A stretch of DNA of 64,000 bases from Micavibrio sp. GTDB taxonomy: Bacteria; Pseudomonadota; Alphaproteobacteria; Micavibrionales; Micavibrionaceae. Shown piece by piece: positions 46,656-55,097 of the stretch. Position numbers and translations under genes: made by a program. The notes under the pieces were generated by a model, which saw only the letters and a list, made by a program, of their open reading frames with translations, searched no databases and was not told where the DNA came from. The stretch lies in NCBI GenBank assembly GCA_021604545.1, contig BQJE01000001.1:541444-605443 (forward strand), written 5' to 3'. Positions within the stretch are counted from its first letter, which is position 1. The number at the start of each line of letters is the position of its first letter.

Positions 46656-48569
46656 ATGGCCATGCAATCTCTGCGCAAAGGCGCATCAACCGGATTACTT
46701 AAATACTTTCTTCTAGGACTGCTGGTTTTTGCCGCAGGCGGGCTGGTCATGACAGATGTCGGCGGGTTTTTCCGTGGTGGCATCTCGAGAACAGATATCG
46801 GTAAAGCAGGCGGCGAAAAAATTAATATCTCCGCTTTTGATCGTACCGTCCGCCGGACATTGGGACGTATCGGCATTGCACCGGAAGAAGCCTTTAAGCT
46901 CGGCTATATAGATGAATTGCTGAACAATGAAATCAGGATCTCTTTAATGCATCAGTCCGCCTCAAAACTTGGCGTTCGTGTTGGCAAAGACCATACAGCT
47001 AATAAAGTGAGGGCCATTGTCGAACCCATGGTGCAAGATGGTAACACACCACAACAGGTTCTTGACCAGGTTTTGATGTCGCAAGGTATGTCTGAAGGTG
47101 AATTCGTCAATGCTATTGGCCGTGAAGTTGGAACCAGCCTTTTGAAGAGTGCCCTCCAAAACGGGTTGGCGGCCACATCTCCTTCTATGGCTGCTGACAT
47201 TCACGCCTTCCAAAATGAACAACGCAGCATCGATCTTGTTCTCTTTTCAGATAAAGAATTGAAGGATATTAAAAAGCCTAGCGGGGCTCAACTTGTCGCC
47301 CTTTATGAAGCGCTAAAGGAAAACTATTCTCAAGCCGAAACTAGAACCGTGACATTGGTCGAGGTCAACAGCGATAAACTCAAGAAAACAATCGACATTT
47401 CGGAAGAAGAAATTCGTGCCGCTTACGATGAAAATATTGATGCCTATACATCACCACAACAGCGCAATATCGAGCAAAGTATTTTACAATCCGAAGAAGA
47501 GGCAAATGCCGTTTCCGCCGCCCTTAAAGCCGGAGGCACTTTAAAAGCAGCTGTTAAAAAAATTACCGGTGAAGACAGCGCTTACCTTAAAGCACAACCC
47601 TTTGAAAAAGACGGCCTACTACCCGAAATCAGCGATTTGGCTTTCACTGCAAAAAAAGGCGAGCAAATTGGCCCTGTTCAAACGGCCTTGGGCTGGCATG
47701 TCCTGGTTGTTAAAGACATTATCAACCCAACCAAGCAGTCTTTTCAGAGTGTTCGCAAAGAACTGGAAGAAGAGCTAAAGCAAGTCAGGCTCGCTGATCA
47801 GCTCTATGAACTGGCCAATATGGTTGACGACCTTCTGGCCGGCGGCGCGACGCTTGAAGAGGTCAAGCAGGAAGTTGATATTGAGACAAAATCCCTGCCC
47901 CCATTTAACAGCTATGGCCAGGGAAAAGACAGCAAGGATGCCCTTACCCAATACGAAGATCGTCGCACCCTTATTGTTGAAACAACCTATGAATTGCTGG
48001 AAGGTGAAACGTCGCCGGTGATGGAAACAGCCGATGGCGGCTTTATGGCTATACACATAAATTCTATCCAGCCCAAAAGCTACACCCCGTTTAAAGAGGT
48101 TGAGAGCGAAATCAAAGAACGCTGGACCGATGATCAGCGCCGCCTTGAAAATAAAATACGTGTTTCCACCTTTCTTAGTGAAATCGAAACCACGAATAAA
48201 TCTTTAAAAGATTTTGCCCGCGAAAAAGGCAAAAGTGTCAAGAGCTACAAAAACATCAAACGACAAGGTGAGCCGAAGAAACCACTGACACAGCGCGCTA
48301 TGAATATTATTTTTGCAGCGCCTGTTGATGGTTATGCGCTTGTTGATACCACTGAGGGAAGCGCTATAGCTGCAATTTCTAGTTTTTCTTTGCCTACTGT
48401 AAAAAACCAGAAGGAAGACGAGATTAAAAAGCTGAACTCGACTCTGACCAGCGCTGGACAAAATGAAGCCTCATCGCTCTACCTTAACAACAAACAAGAA
48501 TCCTTTGGTGTGGTTGTGAATCGTGAATTGCTAAGCACACTATATGGCCCCGGTCGCGAGTCTTTTTAA
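46656..48569 (+). CDS. PpiD-like membrane-anchored peptidyl-prolyl isomerase
   Basis: 637 residues. An N-terminal helix (GLLKYFLLGLLVFAAGGLVM) anchors a periplasmic chaperone made of SurA_N-like helices, a parvulin domain at about residues 265-360 (AYTSPQQRNIEQSILQSEEEA...IGPVQTALGWHVLVV) and a second helical domain. It helps outer-membrane and secreted proteins fold as they leave SecYEG. ATG 46656 starts the conserved region (MAMQSLRKG); the longer frame overlaps tpiA's leader. trpE follows with no gap, so the two are coupled. Confidence 0.9.
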   Translation: MAMQSLRKGASTGLLKYFLLGLLVFAAGGLVMTDVGGFFRGGISRTDIGKAGGEKINISAFDRTVRRTLGRIGIAPEEAFKLGYIDELLNNEIRISLMHQSASKLGVRVGKDHTANKVRAIVEPMVQDGNTPQQVLDQVLMSQGMSEGEFVNAIGREVGTSLLKSALQNGLAATSPSMAADIHAFQNEQRSIDLVLFSDKELKDIKKPSGAQLVALYEALKENYSQAETRTVTLVEVNSDKLKKTIDISEEEIRAAYDENIDAYTSPQQRNIEQSILQSEEEANAVSAALKAGGTLKAAVKKITGEDSAYLKAQPFEKDGLLPEISDLAFTAKKGEQIGPVQTALGWHVLVVKDIINPTKQSFQSVRKELEEELKQVRLADQLYELANMVDDLLAGGATLEEVKQEVDIETKSLPPFNSYGQGKDSKDALTQYEDRRTLIVETTYELLEGETSPVMETADGGFMAIHINSIQPKSYTPFKEVESEIKERWTDDQRRLENKIRVSTFLSEIETTNKSLKDFAREKGKSVKSYKNIKRQGEPKKPLTQRAMNIIFAAPVDGYALVDTTEGSAIAAISSFSLPTVKNQKEDEIKKLNSTLTSAGQNEASSLYLNNKQESFGVVVNRELLSTLYGPGRESF

Positions 48570-50081
48570 ATGACAGAGAACATATCTCCTTCTCTAACGG
48601 ATTTCAGAAAAAACTATAAGAATGGAAAAACCCAGCTTGTCTGGCGCTGGGTTGGCGCGGACCTCGAAACACCAGTTTCGGCTTATCTGAAATTATGCGG
48701 AGATGAAGATTATTCTTTCTTACTTGAATCGGTTGAGGGTGGTGCCGTGCTCGGGCGCTATTCGGTTATTGGATTTTCTCCTGACACCATCTGGAAATGC
48801 GTAGAAGGCGAAGTTCAAATCTGGAATGATTACGGTAGCACGGAGCTATATAATGCTCCACCGCTGCAATCTTTGCGCACATTGCTCAAAGATTCACGGA
48901 TTGATGTTGTTGCCCCGAACATCCCACCCATGGCTGTATCCGGGTTATTCGGGTATATCGGTTACGATATGATCCGGCAAATTGAAGACATACCCGACGA
49001 CAATCCTGACGATCTGGGGATTCCTGAATCTGTTTTGATCCGCCCGACAATCTTGACTATTTTTGACAATGTTAAAAACAAGATGTGCATCGTAACACCA
49101 ATTTACCAGCACGGTAATATTTCTAAAGAAAATTCTGATAACATATATAAGGAAGCTTGCGGGAGGCTCGACAGCGCGCTAAAAAAACTAAAGGCACCAT
49201 TAAATTCTGAGATAGACACTCAAAAAACAAAACTCTCTACGCCACTGACAGTCGCCTCTAATACGTCACAAGATGAATATCACGATGCTGTTAAAAAGGC
49301 TGTCGAATATATTCATGCCGGAGAAATTTTTCAGGTTGTGCCTTCGCAGCGTTTTTCTATCCCGTTTGATTTACCCTCTTTTGCGCTCTACCGTTCCCTA
49401 CGCAGCCTTAACCCCTCGCCGTTTATGTTTCACCTGTCCTTTAAAAACTACGCTCTGGTTGGCTCCAGCCCTGAGATTCTAGTGCGGGTGCGGGATGGAA
49501 CCGTTACCATCCGCCCTATTGCTGGCACACGACCGCGTGGAGAAAACGCCGAAGAAGATCAAAAACATGCCGATGATTTGCTGAACGATCCAAAAGAACG
49601 TGCCGAGCATTTGATGCTTCTCGATCTCGGTCGCAATGATGTCGGCCGGGTTACAGAGATCGGAAGCGTCGAAGTTACAGATCAATTTACCATCGAACAT
49701 TACTCTCATGTCATGCATATCGTTTCCAATGTCGAAGGAAAGTTGCGCGATAATTTTGATATTATTGATGCTTTGTTTGCAGGCTTTCCTGCCGGGACCG
49801 TTAGCGGCGCCCCCAAAGTCCGCGCCATGGAAATCATTGATGATCTCGAAAAAAGCAGGCGGAGTTACTACGCAGGTGGTATTGGTTATTTCTCCGGCAA
49901 TGGTGAAATGGATAGCTGTATTGCCTTGCGGACTGCACTGATTAAAGATGGCCAGCTCTATGTTCAGGCGGGTGGCGGCGTGGTTGCCGATAGCGAACCG
50001 GAATACGAATATCAGGAAAGCTGTAACAAGGCCCGCGCCATTATTCAAGCAGCAGAGCTGGCGATTGATCGGGTAAAGTAA
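48570..50081 (+). CDS. trpE: Anthranilate synthase component I
   Basis: Converts chorismate and ammonia to anthranilate. 503 residues with the tryptophan feedback element LLES (51-54, in FLLESVEGG), PSQRFSIPF, FHLSFKNYALVGSSPEILVRV, TIRPIAGTRPRG, LLDLGRNDVGRV, PAGTVSGAPKVRAMEII and GGGVVADS. It begins exactly after the PpiD-like stop and its last 41 bases overlap the 3' end of the opposite yibQ-type gene. Partner TrpG is encoded 1.3 kb away. No leader peptide or attenuator can be seen. Confidence 0.96.
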   Translation: MTENISPSLTDFRKNYKNGKTQLVWRWVGADLETPVSAYLKLCGDEDYSFLLESVEGGAVLGRYSVIGFSPDTIWKCVEGEVQIWNDYGSTELYNAPPLQSLRTLLKDSRIDVVAPNIPPMAVSGLFGYIGYDMIRQIEDIPDDNPDDLGIPESVLIRPTILTIFDNVKNKMCIVTPIYQHGNISKENSDNIYKEACGRLDSALKKLKAPLNSEIDTQKTKLSTPLTVASNTSQDEYHDAVKKAVEYIHAGEIFQVVPSQRFSIPFDLPSFALYRSLRSLNPSPFMFHLSFKNYALVGSSPEILVRVRDGTVTIRPIAGTRPRGENAEEDQKHADDLLNDPKERAEHLMLLDLGRNDVGRVTEIGSVEVTDQFTIEHYSHVMHIVSNVEGKLRDNFDIIDALFAGFPAGTVSGAPKVRAMEIIDDLEKSRRSYYAGGIGYFSGNGEMDSCIALRTALIKDGQLYVQAGGGVVADSEPEYEYQESCNKARAIIQAAELAIDRVK

Positions 50082-51288
50082 GGTCAGGACCAGAGCTGGA
50101 GTAGTCTTCGGGTAGGGTCATAGAAAAAGCAGGCGTTCCAGAAAACTCTTCAATAAGCCCTTCATCGGGAGCAGGCATTTCTTCTTCCATTACCATACTT
50201 TGTGGCGCAGCCCGCACGACAACAGCACTGGCCGGCACCAGCGTCAAGTTTCTTCTCTCCAATGTCGGCAACCATTCCTTAAGCGCTTGAATCGTTGCTG
50301 GCTTAGGATGCCCAATAGCAATCCCCACACCCTGCGACCATGCAATTTTCTCCAGCTTTCGCAAGGCAGCCCGTACCGAATCAATGTCTGTATGATGATC
50401 AAGAAACACATCACGTTCGGCAAAAGCGAGTCCGAATTCTGCCGCTTTGCGCGTTCCGACTGAAGAGCCAATCGTTTTGGAATCGACAAAAAACAACCCA
50501 CGCTCCTGGAGAACTTCCATCACCCAACCCATCGCCTGCACATTACTTGTGAGTTTACTGCCCATATGATTGTTAATACCGCCATACCCGCCAAAGCTAT
50601 CCAGCGCTTTGTTTAGTGCTGCTTTCAGCTCCGCCTCTCCCATATTGGTTGTCAACACATCGGGGCCCGGATTTTCATGGCCGTTTGAGGGCTGCATTGG
50701 CATATGAAGCATTAATTCATGCCCGGCCTGATGAGCGCGCGCGGTTTGCCCCTGTAATGATTTAGCGTAAGGCAGATAAGACAATGTCAACGGCCCCGGC
50801 AAAGAAACAAGCTTTTTGGTGCTGCTGCCCATGCCCATGTCATCGATAATAATAACTACCTTGCCTGCGGCGCCTTCCGGTACTGGCGGCGCATGTTTCT
50901 TCCAATCATATTGTTTTGTTTTTACTTGCTCTGTCTTTGCAGGCGACGAAGGCTTTTCCTTCTTCTTTTCTTTTGGGTACGGATCAATCTTTACTTTCTT
51001 TGGTTCTCCGGAAGGTTCTTTAATCTCGTTCACCAGTGGCTCCGGCTGTGGCAAATAAACCGCTTCCGGCGTATCCAGAACCATATTGGCAGCTTTAAAC
51101 TCTGAATCGTCCTCTACAATCTCGGCTTCAACGATTTCGGCCTTAACCGGTTCTTCCTGCTTTATTGCAATATCAGTAAATAGAAAAGGTGTTCGCCCTT
51201 CAAAAACCATCAGATCGATGAAAATCATCATCGGGATGGCAATCAGCATAAATATGAGGGTTCCGCGTGGATTGGCATAGCGTTTCAT
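50041..51288 (-). CDS. Divergent polysaccharide deacetylase (YibQ type)
   Basis: 415 residues: an N-terminal membrane helix ([20 protein letters not shown]), a lysine/proline-rich linker to about residue 140, then the NodB-like fold with [54 protein letters not shown] and [16 protein letters not shown]. It is periplasmic and probably acts on cell-wall or envelope glycans; the enzymatic activity of this branch is unproven. Its stop lies 41 bases inside the 3' end of trpE, and it separates trpE from trpGDC. Confidence 0.87.
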   Translation of the reverse strand: MKRYANPRGTLIFMLIAIPMMIFIDLMVFEGRTPFLFTDIAIKQEEPVKAEIVEAEIVEDDSEFKAANMVLDTPEAVYLPQPEPLVNEIKEPSGEPKKVKIDPYPKEKKKEKPSSPAKTEQVKTKQYDWKKHAPPVPEGAAGKVVIIIDDMGMGSSTKKLVSLPGPLTLSYLPYAKSLQGQTARAHQAGHELMLHMPMQPSNGHENPGPDVLTTNMGEAELKAALNKALDSFGGYGGINNHMGSKLTSNVQAMGWVMEVLQERGLFFVDSKTIGSSVGTRKAAEFGLAFAERDVFLDHHTDIDSVRAALRKLEKIAWSQGVGIAIGHPKPATIQALKEWLPTLERRNLTLVPASAVVVRAAPQSMVMEEEMPAPDEGLIEEFSGTPAFSMTLPEDYSSSGPDLTLPDQSPALLLE

Positions 51289-51383
51289 GCCCTACAGCAT
51301 ACAGATGTTTGATAATACTGTCATCCCGGGCCAAAGCCTTTATCCCCTTGCATTTTAGGGGCTGTTCAAGCGATAACGGTGCC

Positions 51384-51953
51384 ATGATTGTGCTTATCGA
51401 TAATTATGACAGCTTTACCTATAACCTTGTGCAGTATTTCGGCGATATGGGGGTGGAGGCGCTTGTCCATCGCAATGACAAAATCAACGTGCAAGAGGTC
51501 ATTGGTATGAAGCCAGCCGGGGTCGTGATCTCACCCGGGCCAAGTGATCCGGACCATGCCGGGATTTGTCTTGAGCTGGTGGAGAAAGCGGCCAATGAAA
51601 ACATTCCGCTTTTTGGTGTTTGTCTGGGCCATCAATGTATTGGCCAGGTTTTTGGCGGCAAAGTTATCCGTGCGCCAGAGCCGATGCACGGCAAAGTTTC
51701 TAATATCAAGCATGAAGGCCAAAGTGTATTTAAATCCCTACCTGATCCCTTTACGGCGACGCGCTATCATTCTTTGATTGTTGAACGGGATAGCCTGCCC
51801 GATGAATTGGAAGTCACAGCCGAAACAGATGACGGCTTGATTATGGGCCTGATGCACAAAGACAAGCCCATTCACGGCGTGCAGTTCCACCCCGAAAGCA
51901 TCGCCACCGAGCACGGTCATGCTTTGTTAAAAAACTTCGTGGAGATGTTATGA
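51384..51953 (+). CDS. trpG: Anthranilate synthase component II (glutamine amidotransferase)
   Basis: 189 residues, class I glutaminase: [29 protein letters not shown], nucleophile C80 in GVCLGHQ and the His/Glu dyad in [14 protein letters not shown]. It supplies ammonia to TrpE and may also serve aminodeoxychorismate synthase, as such proteins often do. ATG 51384 is chosen since the conserved first strand starts there. TrpD follows with an ATGA overlap. Confidence 0.94.
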   Translation: MIVLIDNYDSFTYNLVQYFGDMGVEALVHRNDKINVQEVIGMKPAGVVISPGPSDPDHAGICLELVEKAANENIPLFGVCLGHQCIGQVFGGKVIRAPEPMHGKVSNIKHEGQSVFKSLPDPFTATRYHSLIVERDSLPDELEVTAETDDGLIMGLMHKDKPIHGVQFHPESIATEHGHALLKNFVEML

Positions 51954-52936
51954 GCGCGTCCCTCTCAGAAGCAGAAATAATTGAAACCATGCGCGCTATC
52001 ATGAATGGTGAGATGGCTGAGGACGACATGGCGGCGTTTCTGGTTGAACTGGCCGAACGCGGGGAAACGACCGAGGAGATTACCGGCGCGGCCAAAGTCA
52101 TGCGCGAAAAAGCGCTCTCTATCAAAGCGCCTGATGATGCCGTGGATTGTTGCGGCACCGGTGGCGATCATTCAGGCACCTATAATATTTCGACCGCTGT
52201 GGCATTGGTGAGCGCTGCCTGTGGCGTTCCCGTCGCCAAACACGGCAACCGTGCCGCCAGTTCCAAATCCGGCGCGGCTGATGTACTCGAGGCTCTGGGT
52301 ATTAATCTTGATGTCCCGGTGGAAAAGCTTGAAGAAGCGCTCACAAAGTTTAACTTTGCCTTTTTAATGGCACCCAAACATCATAGCGCCATGAAACTTG
52401 TCGTGCCCGTCCGTAAAAAACTCGGACGGCGGACGATTTTTAATCTCCTCGGCCCGCTCGCCAATCCTGCCGGGACAAAATTCCAACTCATTGGCGTGTT
52501 TGATTCCAAATGGCTGGTGCCGATGGCGCAGACCTTATCTAAGCTAGGCACAAAACGCGCCTGGGTTGTTCATGGCTCAGACGGTCTTGATGAAATCACC
52601 ACAACCGGGCCAACAAAAATAGCTGTGCTTGAAAACGGAGAGGTTAGTGAAAAAGAAATCACGCCGGATGATTTTGGATTACCGATAGCAAAACCAGAAG
52701 ATTTGAAGGGCGGCGATGCGCAAGAAAATGCAATGGCGCTCAAAAGCCTGCTGGAAGGCGAACAAAGCGCCTACCGCGATATCGTGCTCGCCAACACGGC
52801 AGCTGTGCTCGTCATTCACGGCAGCGCCACTGACCTCAAGGACGGCGTAGCCAAAGCAGCGCAGGCCATTGATAGCGAATTAGCACTGCATCTACTCTAT
52901 GGCTATGTGGCCTTTACGCAGGAGTATGGCTCATGA
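51950..52936 (+). CDS. trpD: Anthranilate phosphoribosyltransferase
   Basis: Second step of tryptophan synthesis from PRPP and anthranilate. 328 residues with [69 protein letters not shown] and the catalytic-site acidic pairs. Overlaps both neighbours by 4 bases, so trpG-trpD-trpC are translated as a coupled set. Confidence 0.96.
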   Translation: MSASLSEAEIIETMRAIMNGEMAEDDMAAFLVELAERGETTEEITGAAKVMREKALSIKAPDDAVDCCGTGGDHSGTYNISTAVALVSAACGVPVAKHGNRAASSKSGAADVLEALGINLDVPVEKLEEALTKFNFAFLMAPKHHSAMKLVVPVRKKLGRRTIFNLLGPLANPAGTKFQLIGVFDSKWLVPMAQTLSKLGTKRAWVVHGSDGLDEITTTGPTKIAVLENGEVSEKEITPDDFGLPIAKPEDLKGGDAQENAMALKSLLEGEQSAYRDIVLANTAAVLVIHGSATDLKDGVAKAAQAIDSELALHLLYGYVAFTQEYGS

Positions 52937-53712
52937 ACAAGCTCGATGAAATATGCGCGCGCAAGAAAGAACATGTTCGCTCAAAGAAAGCGGAGACGAG
53001 CGTGGATGGTCTGAGGTACACGATTGGTGATTTGCCGCCACCACGCGGATTTATCGGGACGATTATAGAGCGCGGTGCCCCTGCCCTTATTGCCGAAGTA
53101 AAAAAAGCATCGCCCAGTAAAGGTATCATCCGCGAAAATTTTGATCCGGTGGAGATAGCAAAATCTTATGAGCGCGCCGGGGCGGCCTGCGTTTCCGTCC
53201 TGACCGATGAACCTTATTTCCAGGGGCAGGATTCTTATCTTGTGCAAATCAAGGACGCCATCGCCCTGCCCGTTCTGCGCAAAGATTTTATGATTGATCC
53301 GTATCAGATTTATGAATCGAGAGCGCTGGGGGCGGATTGTGTTTTGTTGATTATGGCGGCGCTGGATGATTCGTTGGCACAGGAATTGTATGATCTTGCA
53401 AGCGAACTTGGCATGGATGTTCTGGTCGAAATCCATGATGAGCCTGAATTGCAGCGAGCCCTTAAGCTTAATCCGGAAATGATCGGCGTAAACAGCCGTA
53501 ACCTCAAAACACTAGAGGTGGACATTCAAACTGCGCATGATTTGGCACCCCCCATTCCCGACACCACCTTAAAAATTGCCGAAAGTGGTATTGGCTCCAA
53601 TCAAGATATCAAAGCTCTGCAAAACAGTGGTTACAGTGCCTTTCTCGTCGGTGAAAGCCTGATGCGCCAAGACGATATTGAAGCTGCTACGCGCAATTTA
53701 ATTACAAAATAG
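52933..53712 (+). CDS. trpC: Indole-3-glycerol phosphate synthase
   Basis: 259-residue TIM barrel: IAEVKKASPSKGIIRENFDPVEIAKSYE with the catalytic lysine, SVLTDEPYFQGQ, VLRKDFMIDPYQIYESRALGADCVLLI, VLVEIHDEPELQRAL, IGVNSRNLKTLEVD and ESGIGSNQDI. Monofunctional (no TrpF domain). Its stop lies immediately before the lexA promoter; trpF, trpB and trpA are not in the window. Confidence 0.96.
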   Translation: MNKLDEICARKKEHVRSKKAETSVDGLRYTIGDLPPPRGFIGTIIERGAPALIAEVKKASPSKGIIRENFDPVEIAKSYERAGAACVSVLTDEPYFQGQDSYLVQIKDAIALPVLRKDFMIDPYQIYESRALGADCVLLIMAALDDSLAQELYDLASELGMDVLVEIHDEPELQRALKLNPEMIGVNSRNLKTLEVDIQTAHDLAPPIPDTTLKIAESGIGSNQDIKALQNSGYSAFLVGESLMRQDDIEAATRNLITK

Positions 53713-53741
53713 TTGACACAGACCATGAACTAAACTAGAAC
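53713..53741 (+). promoter_or_regulatory. lexA promoter with overlapping LexA (SOS) box
   Basis: TTGACA (53713-53718), 17-base spacer, TAGAAC (53736-53741) forms a strong promoter. The -10 box is overlapped by GAAC-TAAACTA-GAAC (53727-53741), a perfect match to the alphaproteobacterial LexA site GAAC-N7-GAAC. Binding there would block the promoter, giving the expected autorepression of lexA. About 65 bases separate it from the ATG. Confidence 0.88.
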
Positions 53742-53805
53742 AAATAGTGTATATCTATGCAGAATAAGAACAGGACAGCAACTACTTAAGGGGAAGACGA
53801 CCGCA

Positions 53806-54480
53806 ATGCTCACACGAAAACAACGCGATTTACTGCTTTTTATCCATGAACGCATGTCACAGGGTGATATTGCGCCCTCTTTCGAGGAAATGAAGGACGC
53901 GCTGGGGCTGAAGTCTAAATCCGGTATTCACCGTTTAATTTCTGGCCTGGTTGAGCGCGGTTATCTCGAACGCCTGCCACATCGCGCCCGTGCCTTGGAA
54001 GTGAAGAAACTTCCGGAAGGCTTTAAACCGGCTGGCACAGACCAGAGCGCCGCCGCAAATGTCACGCGCAATATTGCTGCTGTGAGTAACGATAGCTTTG
54101 ATGAAATTCCGCTTTACGGCAAAATTGCGGCCGGCACACCAATTGAAGCTGTCCGCGATGAGGGACAGACCATGCAGGTGCCGCCCGGCTATGTCGGTAG
54201 CGGTGAACATTACGCCCTTAATGTGGAAGGCGATTCCATGATCAAGGCCGGGATTAACGATGCCGATGTTGTGATCATCAAACGCTGCGAGACGGCTGAA
54301 AACGGCACGATTGTTGTCGCGCTGGTCGATGATGAGGAAGTGACGCTAAAACGTCTGCGCCGCGCCGGTGGCAAAATTGTACTTGAGCCGGAAAATGACG
54401 ATTATGAGCCACGCATCCTCGAGCCCGAACGCGTCAAAATCCAGGGGAAATTGGTCTCTTTACTCCGGACGTACCACTAG
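53806..54480 (+). CDS. lexA: SOS repressor LexA
   Basis: 224 residues. The winged helix-turn-helix (MLTRKQRDLLLFIHERM, then SKSGIHRLISGLVERGYL) binds the SOS box; the alphaproteobacterial-type recognition helix starts at LGLKSKSG. The S24 peptidase domain has the self-cleavage bond A109-G110 (KIAAGTP), serine S144 in EGDSM and lysine K182 in VTLKRL. RecA filaments trigger self-cleavage after DNA damage. AAGGGGA precedes the ATG. No other SOS gene is in the window. Confidence 0.97.
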   Translation: MLTRKQRDLLLFIHERMSQGDIAPSFEEMKDALGLKSKSGIHRLISGLVERGYLERLPHRARALEVKKLPEGFKPAGTDQSAAANVTRNIAAVSNDSFDEIPLYGKIAAGTPIEAVRDEGQTMQVPPGYVGSGEHYALNVEGDSMIKAGINDADVVIIKRCETAENGTIVVALVDDEEVTLKRLRRAGGKIVLEPENDDYEPRILEPERVKIQGKLVSLLRTYH

Positions 54481-54574
54481 TCCATTTTATGTCAACAGGC
54501 CTTGCTATTTCTTATCTTTATATGGTAAGAAGAACTTTCTAGTGCATTTTGTGCGAACGACCAGAGTGCTAATT

Positions 54575-55096
54575 ATGAAGAAACCACCAAAAGATTTTCT
54601 TGCCCATTCTTTCGAGGAAATGGCAGACATTTTCCCAGCAGAACATGAGCTTAACCTCTTTATAGGCAAAGTTAACGCCTCCTTGGCCGACATTAACAAA
54701 ACAACCATCAATGCCGCTAAAGTAAAATATGATGCCGCACTAGCGCATAAAGACTTGCCACCAACTATCATTCTCAGAGAATTTGGCACCGCAAATGGCT
54801 CTCATCAAGAATATCACCACCCTATAGAACAGTTAGATGAACAAACAACCTCTATGGAGCTTGGTGATATTCTCATAGCAAGGATAAAAGTGCATATTTC
54901 TGAAGCCTTAAAGAATTCTGATAGAGAGAACGCGCGATCACTTTACGATCTTCTCAGGAGTGCTGGACGCCCTCTCTCAGACCTTGGTTCCTATCTCACT
55001 TATAAAGATCCTGGCGGTTGGGAATCTCCTGCAGCTCGGCGTTCACATGCTATCGCACAGGAAGCCCCCCCACTTACTACTCCAAAGGAAATATAA
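54575..55096 (+). CDS. Orphan cytoplasmic protein downstream of lexA
   Basis: 173 residues, soluble, helical, no family recognised (FPAEHELNLFIGKVNASLADINKTTINAAKVKY, LGDILIARIKVHISEALKNSDRENARSLYDLLRSAGRP). An ATG at 54575 is taken, with GTG at 54566 as an alternative; neither has a clear ribosome site. It follows lexA by 94 bp and could be read from the lexA promoter. Codon use is more AT-rich than its neighbours. It meets comEC tail to tail. Confidence 0.58.
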   Translation: MKKPPKDFLAHSFEEMADIFPAEHELNLFIGKVNASLADINKTTINAAKVKYDAALAHKDLPPTIILREFGTANGSHQEYHHPIEQLDEQTTSMELGDILIARIKVHISEALKNSDRENARSLYDLLRSAGRPLSDLGSYLTYKDPGGWESPAARRSHAIAQEAPPLTTPKEI

Positions 55097-55097
55097 T

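Noticed and set aside
51315-51340. GTCATCCCGGGCC segment resembling one arm of a dispersed palindromic repeat upstream of trpG
   Set aside because: No matching second arm follows, so it cannot be supported as a repeat element.
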